The notes under the pieces are model-generated. The model saw only the letters and a list, made by a program, of their open reading frames with translations, searched no databases and was not told the origin of the DNA. From NCBI GenBank assembly GCA_903891475.1, contig CAITEP010000004.1:1-64000 (forward strand): a stretch of 64,000 nucleotides of DNA, given 5' to 3'. Shown here piece by piece: positions 59,056-64,000 of this stretch. The stretch is from an uncultured Mucilaginibacter sp. (GTDB lineage: Bacteria; Bacteroidota; Bacteroidia; Sphingobacteriales; Sphingobacteriaceae). How positions within the stretch are numbered: the first letter of the stretch is position 1; every line of letters starts with the position of its first letter. Position numbers and translations under genes: made by a program.

Positions 59056-60192
59056 TTAAAACGCCTGCCCCAAGCCTATGTATAAACCACTTTGTCTTTT
59101 TTCGCCAGTAGGTTTTTCGCCTATACCGTAATCAACTCTAACGCTCAAGCCTTTCTCAATATCAAAGAAATAACGAATACCTCCACCAAGGTTTGGCTTT
59201 AATTCGGGCAAAGTAAACGAATCATGAAAAACCTCGCCAGTACCAATAAATCCAACAATAGCCACTTTTTTTATGAAGCGATAGCGTAACTCAGCTTGCC
59301 CTGCCGCATAATTTCTATCCCGGTAACGACCACTATAATATCCCCGCATCAGCTCGCTGCTACCCATTTGAGGTAATAGGTAAAATGGTGACTGATTACC
59401 AATTAGACTTTGCTCCAATATATCAATCCCCAATACTAACTTGTCGCCAAATGAAATAAACTGTGTGTACTCGGCATTGAATAAGCTACCTACATAGTTA
59501 TTGCTACCCAAAACACCATGCATTAAATTTAAATAGCTAGTAAATGAGATGCCTTTGGTAGTATAAGTATTATTGTTTCGGTTATCAAAATTCAAACTAG
59601 GCCCTACGTATAAAACAGTTCCTCCGTTACGGTTTTCAATTGCAGGGTTGGTGTAAAATATACCAGTTGTATTATCATCACTAAAAGCATAGTTATATCC
59701 TCCGGCAACAAAGCCCACGTAAATATGGTTACCTAATGATTTTTCGGCACCAAAATTAATCCTGTATCTCTTTTCGCTAACATAATCCTGATTATTTAGA
59801 TGTGTGTTATTACCTAAGCCGTAAAAATTAAATGGGAAATTTATAAACCCAATAGATGCCGAATAATGGGTTATGTTTTTAGGCGACCAATACGATGTAC
59901 TTAGGTTTAACCTGTTTTGCCCTTTGGTTGTTAAGGTAGCATATCCAAAAATATTTGAAACCCTTGTGCTTCGGTCGGTGGTATCGGTATAAAAAGAATA
60001 TAAACCTGCGCCGCCAACCTCTATTCCTGTTTCGGGTGCCGAACTTAGTACAGGAAGTATTACAAAACTGCCACGTTTACTGGTATCCTTACTAAAATAC
60101 ATTCGGCGAACAAACTTTGGCAACAATTTCATTTGAGCGGATGCTTGTAAAGTATGAATCGCAAGAAATAAGATTAAGATTGTTTTTTTCAT
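59056..60192 (-). CDS. Outer-membrane beta-barrel protein, BamA/surface-antigen-like
   Basis: Signal peptide; DNRNNNTYTTKGISFTSYLNL, LMRGYYSGRYRDRNYAAGQAELRYRF, C-terminal aromatic GLGQAF. Confidence 0.8.
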   Translation of the reverse strand: MKKTILILFLAIHTLQASAQMKLLPKFVRRMYFSKDTSKRGSFVILPVLSSAPETGIEVGGAGLYSFYTDTTDRSTRVSNIFGYATLTTKGQNRLNLSTSYWSPKNITHYSASIGFINFPFNFYGLGNNTHLNNQDYVSEKRYRINFGAEKSLGNHIYVGFVAGGYNYAFSDDNTTGIFYTNPAIENRNGGTVLYVGPSLNFDNRNNNTYTTKGISFTSYLNLMHGVLGSNNYVGSLFNAEYTQFISFGDKLVLGIDILEQSLIGNQSPFYLLPQMGSSELMRGYYSGRYRDRNYAAGQAELRYRFIKKVAIVGFIGTGEVFHDSFTLPELKPNLGGGIRYFFDIEKGLSVRVDYGIGEKPTGEKRQSGLYIGLGQAF

Positions 60193-60278
60193 TTTAGCAA
60201 AAGGTATAATTAGGCGTTTTGTGTGGCTCCTAAAAAAACATATTTTTGATTTAATTAACCAACAAATAAATCAATAGT

Positions 60279-60707
60279 ATGGCAAAAGTATCAATTTACC
60301 TTAACTTTCAGGGCAATACCGAAGAGGCTTTTAATTTTTATAAATCGGTATTTAAAACTGAATTTATAGGATCTATTTTCCGAATGGGCGATCTACCACA
60401 AGAAGGCATGCCCCCACTTTCAGATGAGGATAAAAATAAAATAATGAATATTGGCCTGCCTATACTTGGTGGAACAGTAATTATGGCTACTGATATGTTG
60501 GAAAGCATGGGGCAGAAACTGTTTATAGGTAATAATACCACCATAAACCTTGAACCTGATACTAAGGAAGAAGCCGATAGGATTTACGGTTTATTATCAC
60601 AAGATAGTAAGGAGTGCGTTGCGCCTCATGATGAGTTTTGGGGATATTGGGGTTGTTGCTTGGATAAGTTTGGCATCCGTTGGATGTTTAACGTTGCTAA
60701 TAATTAG
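60279..60707 (+). CDS. VOC/PhnB-like (glyoxalase superfamily) protein
   Basis: YLNFQGNTEEAFNFYKSVFKTEF ... WGYWGCCLDKFGIRWMFN. Confidence 0.87.
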   Translation: MAKVSIYLNFQGNTEEAFNFYKSVFKTEFIGSIFRMGDLPQEGMPPLSDEDKNKIMNIGLPILGGTVIMATDMLESMGQKLFIGNNTTINLEPDTKEEADRIYGLLSQDSKECVAPHDEFWGYWGCCLDKFGIRWMFNVANN

Positions 60708-60810
60708 TAGTTGAAGAAATATTTAATTAGATTCTTGTATCTCTAAATTAGAGGGCTGTCATATTCCATCAAAAAAGGCTAATTTTGCAGCAAAAATTAA
60801 AGCATATATA

Positions 60811-61791
60811 ATGAGTACTACAAAAGGGCCAATTTCTCAGTTCATCGAAAAAAATTATCTCCATTTTAACGCGGCGGCTTTAGTTGACGCGGCCAAAGGA
60901 TATGAAACCCATTTATTAGAAGGCGGTAAAATGATGGTTACCCTTGCAGGTGCCATGAGTACTGCCGAATTGGGCATTTCGTTAGCTGAGATGATTAGGC
61001 AGGATAAAATTGCCATTATCTCGTGTACTGGTGCCAACCTTGAAGAAGATATTATGAATTTGGTTGCCCACTCCCATTATAAAAGAGTACCAAATTACCG
61101 CGATTTGAGTCCGCAGGATGAATGGGATTTGCTCGAAAACCATTATAATCGTGTAACTGATACTTGTATACCTGAGGAAGAGGCATTTAGGCGTTTGCAA
61201 AAGCACATCCATAAATTATGGAAAGATGCTGATAACGCGGGCGAACGGTATTTTCCGCATGAGTATATGTATAAAATGCTGCTAAGTGGCGATTTGAAAC
61301 AGTATTATGAAATTGACCCCAAAAACTCATGGATGCTGGCCGCTGCCGAAAAGAACTTGCCTATAGTGGTTCCGGGTTGGGAAGACTCTACAATGGGAAA
61401 TATTTTTGCCTCCTACGTTATTAAAAACGAAATTAAGGCATCTACCATGAAAAGTGGCATTGAGTATATGGCATGGTTGGCAAACTGGTATATCGATAAT
61501 TCTGAAGGTAAGGGGATAGGGTTCTTTCAAATTGGTGGTGGTATAGCCGGCGATTTTCCGATTTGCGTAGTGCCGATGCTTTATCAGGATATGGAAATGC
61601 CCGAAATACCATTTTGGAGTTATTTCTGCCAAATTTCTGATTCTACCACTTCATATGGCTCATACTCTGGTGCTGTGCCGAACGAAAAAATAACCTGGGG
61701 AAAATTGGATATACATACACCAAAATTTATTGTAGAGTCTGACGCCACCATAGTGGCGCCATTAATTTTTGCCTGGATTTTAGGGCAATAA
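60811..61791 (+). CDS. Deoxyhypusine synthase-family protein
   Basis: MVTLAGAMSTAELGISLAEMIRQDKIAIISCTGANLEEDI, PIVVPGWEDSTMGN, ITWGKL; canonical catalytic-Lys motif absent. Confidence 0.85.
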   Translation: MSTTKGPISQFIEKNYLHFNAAALVDAAKGYETHLLEGGKMMVTLAGAMSTAELGISLAEMIRQDKIAIISCTGANLEEDIMNLVAHSHYKRVPNYRDLSPQDEWDLLENHYNRVTDTCIPEEEAFRRLQKHIHKLWKDADNAGERYFPHEYMYKMLLSGDLKQYYEIDPKNSWMLAAAEKNLPIVVPGWEDSTMGNIFASYVIKNEIKASTMKSGIEYMAWLANWYIDNSEGKGIGFFQIGGGIAGDFPICVVPMLYQDMEMPEIPFWSYFCQISDSTTSYGSYSGAVPNEKITWGKLDIHTPKFIVESDATIVAPLIFAWILGQ

Positions 61792-61997
61792 AACTTAAAA
61801 AGGTTTGTTGAGTTTAACATAAGCTGCTAATTGCATAAGCTATTAAGTTAAATTTTGTTAAACCACTTATGGTTTTAGGCACCATTCATAATTATATTTA
61901 ATAAACCTTTAACTTTATGGCATGGTTTATTAATTTAGCAAGTATTAACAGGGTTTTAAAACAACCGCAATTTGCAATTGATAAATAACTGGCAAGT

Positions 61998-62876
61998 ATG
62001 GAAGAATTTGAAGCAAGCACATCAAGAAGAAAAACCAAGACAATTTATATTTCAACTGTTTTTGGCATCGCATTGGTTTTGCTGATGATTGGTTTGTTAG
62101 GCTTAATTTTAGTGGAGGCCAATAACCTATCACGCTATGTGAAGGAAAATATTGTTTTAAATATTTATGTTGATGAAGCTGCTCATGAAACGGATGTTTT
62201 GCAACTGCAAAAGCAGCTTGAACAAAACCCGATGGTTAAAAGCACCCAATATGTTACCAAAGAATTAGCGGCGCGTAACCTGCAAAAAGATTTAGGGGAG
62301 GATTTTGTTAAATTTTTGGGTTATAACCCGCTTACACCATCATTAGATTTATACCTAAAGGCAGAGTTTGCCAATAACGAGGATATTGAACGTTTTAAAA
62401 CTACTTTATTAAAAAATCCGCTGGTTAAAGATATCAAGTACCAACAATCATTAGTTGACCAAATGAATAAAAATTTGGGTTATATAAGTTTAATAATCAT
62501 CGTATTTGCTGGTATTTTCATTATTTTGTCTGTCGCGTTAATTAATAATACTATCAGGATAGTGATATACTCTCAGCGTTTTTTAATAAAATCAATGCAA
62601 TTGGTAGGCGCGACAAAAGGTTTTATACGTAAGCCATTTTTACTCTATGGCATATGGCATGGGCTTTTAGGCGGATTGATAGCTATTTTTATTTTAGTAA
62701 TAACCCTTTCGTTTATTTACAAGCAAATTCCTGATTTGATTATTTTAAGAAACTATGCCGAATTTGGAGTAATTTTCTTGTTTATAATTGGTATCGGCGT
62801 ATTTATTTCGGGTTTTAGTACCTATTTAGCAGTAAACAAATTTCTAAGATTAAAAATTTACGACCTATACAGGTAA
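61998..62876 (+). CDS. ftsX: Cell division protein FtsX
   Basis: NIYVDEAAHETDVLQLQKQLEQNPMVKSTQYVTKELA, MQLVGATKGFIRKPFLLYGIWHGLLGG. Confidence 0.9.
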   Translation: MEEFEASTSRRKTKTIYISTVFGIALVLLMIGLLGLILVEANNLSRYVKENIVLNIYVDEAAHETDVLQLQKQLEQNPMVKSTQYVTKELAARNLQKDLGEDFVKFLGYNPLTPSLDLYLKAEFANNEDIERFKTTLLKNPLVKDIKYQQSLVDQMNKNLGYISLIIIVFAGIFIILSVALINNTIRIVIYSQRFLIKSMQLVGATKGFIRKPFLLYGIWHGLLGGLIAIFILVITLSFIYKQIPDLIILRNYAEFGVIFLFIIGIGVFISGFSTYLAVNKFLRLKIYDLYR

Positions 62877-62924
62877 CACTAACAAAAATAGATTAAAAAT
62901 AAATAGTTAAAATATTTAAATAAA

Positions 62925-63209
62925 ATGGCACAAAAACAAGTTTTTAAACCAGCTCAACCAATAAAGAGCACCATAGCAGCAAAACCTGTTTCAAAGGTAA
63001 CCGAGCAAACACCGGCAACCTTTGTTTTTGATAAATCAAATTACAGGTTATGGTTCATTAGCATAGCCATTGTGATTATTGGCTTCATCTTAATGTCGGG
63101 CAATACCGATATTTATAGCGATACAAAAATCGTAATTGCACCTATTGTGGTTATGGGCGGATTCGCAGTTGGTTTTTTTGCAATATTCAAAAAACCAGCC
63201 AAAGTTTAA
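62925..63209 (+). CDS. DUF3098-like membrane protein
   Basis: Two TM segments; between ftsX and uppP. Confidence 0.7.
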   Translation: MAQKQVFKPAQPIKSTIAAKPVSKVTEQTPATFVFDKSNYRLWFISIAIVIIGFILMSGNTDIYSDTKIVIAPIVVMGGFAVGFFAIFKKPAKV

Positions 63210-63284
63210 AAGGTTTTTAATGAGCGTTTAGATAGTATTTAAAACTAGACCGCATATTTTATAAATAATTATAAATAGTTCTGC

Positions 63285-64000
63285 ATGAACATTATACATA
63301 TCATTATCCTTGCTATTATTGAAGGCCTTACCGAGTTTTTGCCTGTATCATCAACCGGGCACTTGGTGGTTACCAGTGCTATATTAGGCATAGGTAAAGA
63401 CGACTTTGTTAAGTTATTTGAAATTGTAATACAGCTTGGTGCTATTTTGGCTGTAGTGGTTATTTATTACAAACGCTTTTTTAAAAACCTTGATTTTTAT
63501 TATAAATTGATTATCGGGGTTATACCGGCTGTTATTTTTGGGTTATTGCTAAAAAAACGCATAGATGTTTTATTGGAAAGCCCACTTGCTGTTGCCATTG
63601 CTTTTGTAGTTGGTGGTATTATATTATTATTTGTTGACAATTGGTTTAACAAACCAACTATTGAAGAAGAAAAAGATATAAACTATTTAACAGCCCTAAA
63701 AATTGGCTTTTTTCAATGCCTTGCTTTATTTCCCGGTGTTTCTCGTTCAGCTGCTTCCATTGTTGGTGGTATGTCGCAAAAGCTTAGTCGCACCGCCGCT
63801 GCTGAGTTTTCCTTCTTTTTAGCTGTACCAACCATGTTTGGAGCTACCTTAAAAGATTTATGGGATTTTCACAAGCACAGCAAACTTTCGCCCGACCAAT
63901 TACATAGTGATATTGTTAGCCTGATTATTGGCAGCGTAATCGCTTTTTTGGTGGCTTTACTAGCGGTAAAAGGTTTTATATCCTTTTTAGAGAAAAAGGG
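63285..64000 (+). CDS. uppP: Undecaprenyl-diphosphatase, 3' truncated by window
   Basis: [29 protein letters not shown]...[15 protein letters not shown]; open to the window end. Confidence 0.92.
   Translation, partial: MNIIHIIILAIIEGLTEFLPVSSTGHLVVTSAILGIGKDDFVKLFEIVIQLGAILAVVVIYYKRFFKNLDFYYKLIIGVIPAVIFGLLLKKRIDVLLESPLAVAIAFVVGGIILLFVDNWFNKPTIEEEKDINYLTALKIGFFQCLALFPGVSRSAASIVGGMSQKLSRTAAAEFSFFLAVPTMFGATLKDLWDFHKHSKLSPDQLHSDIVSLIIGSVIAFLVALLAVKGFISFLEKK

Overview
The window is from a Bacteroidetes (Sphingobacteriia-like) chromosome and carries a ~30.5 kb Mu-like transposable, contractile-tailed prophage (about 3.7-34.2 kb) inserted among ordinary host genes. Prophage content: S24 repressor and small HTH gene with a divergent operator region, MuA-type DDE transposase, MuB-type ATPase, Gam, and a cargo region with a secreted protein and a PD40 lipoprotein. 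The late genes are split in two divergent blocks: a minus-strand block with TerS, TerL, gp36-like, portal and tape measure, and a plus-strand block with protease, capsid, lysis, sheath, tube, frameshifted tail chaperone, baseplate and fibres. The most unusual signal is that nearly every sizeable gap between prophage structural genes is filled by 7-bp-periodic degenerate repeats. They belong to at least three unrelated sequence families, and two of these are arranged as large inverted repeats (hairpins) of fixed polarity running almost from stop codon to next start codon. I did not see them in the flanking host DNA. Other notable items: a textbook -1 slippery site in the tail chaperone, a tape measure gene separated from its chaperone, a fused lysis-like membrane protein, frameshifted prophage genes, a GH3 remnant at the prophage edge, tandem HisKA-only TPR proteins, a DisA_N/DAC-like protein, an ars operon with duplicated operator and a coupled metallophosphoesterase, and a deoxyhypusine-synthase-like protein lacking the canonical catalytic lysine motif. 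All assignments come from reading sequence and motifs only; no database search was run.
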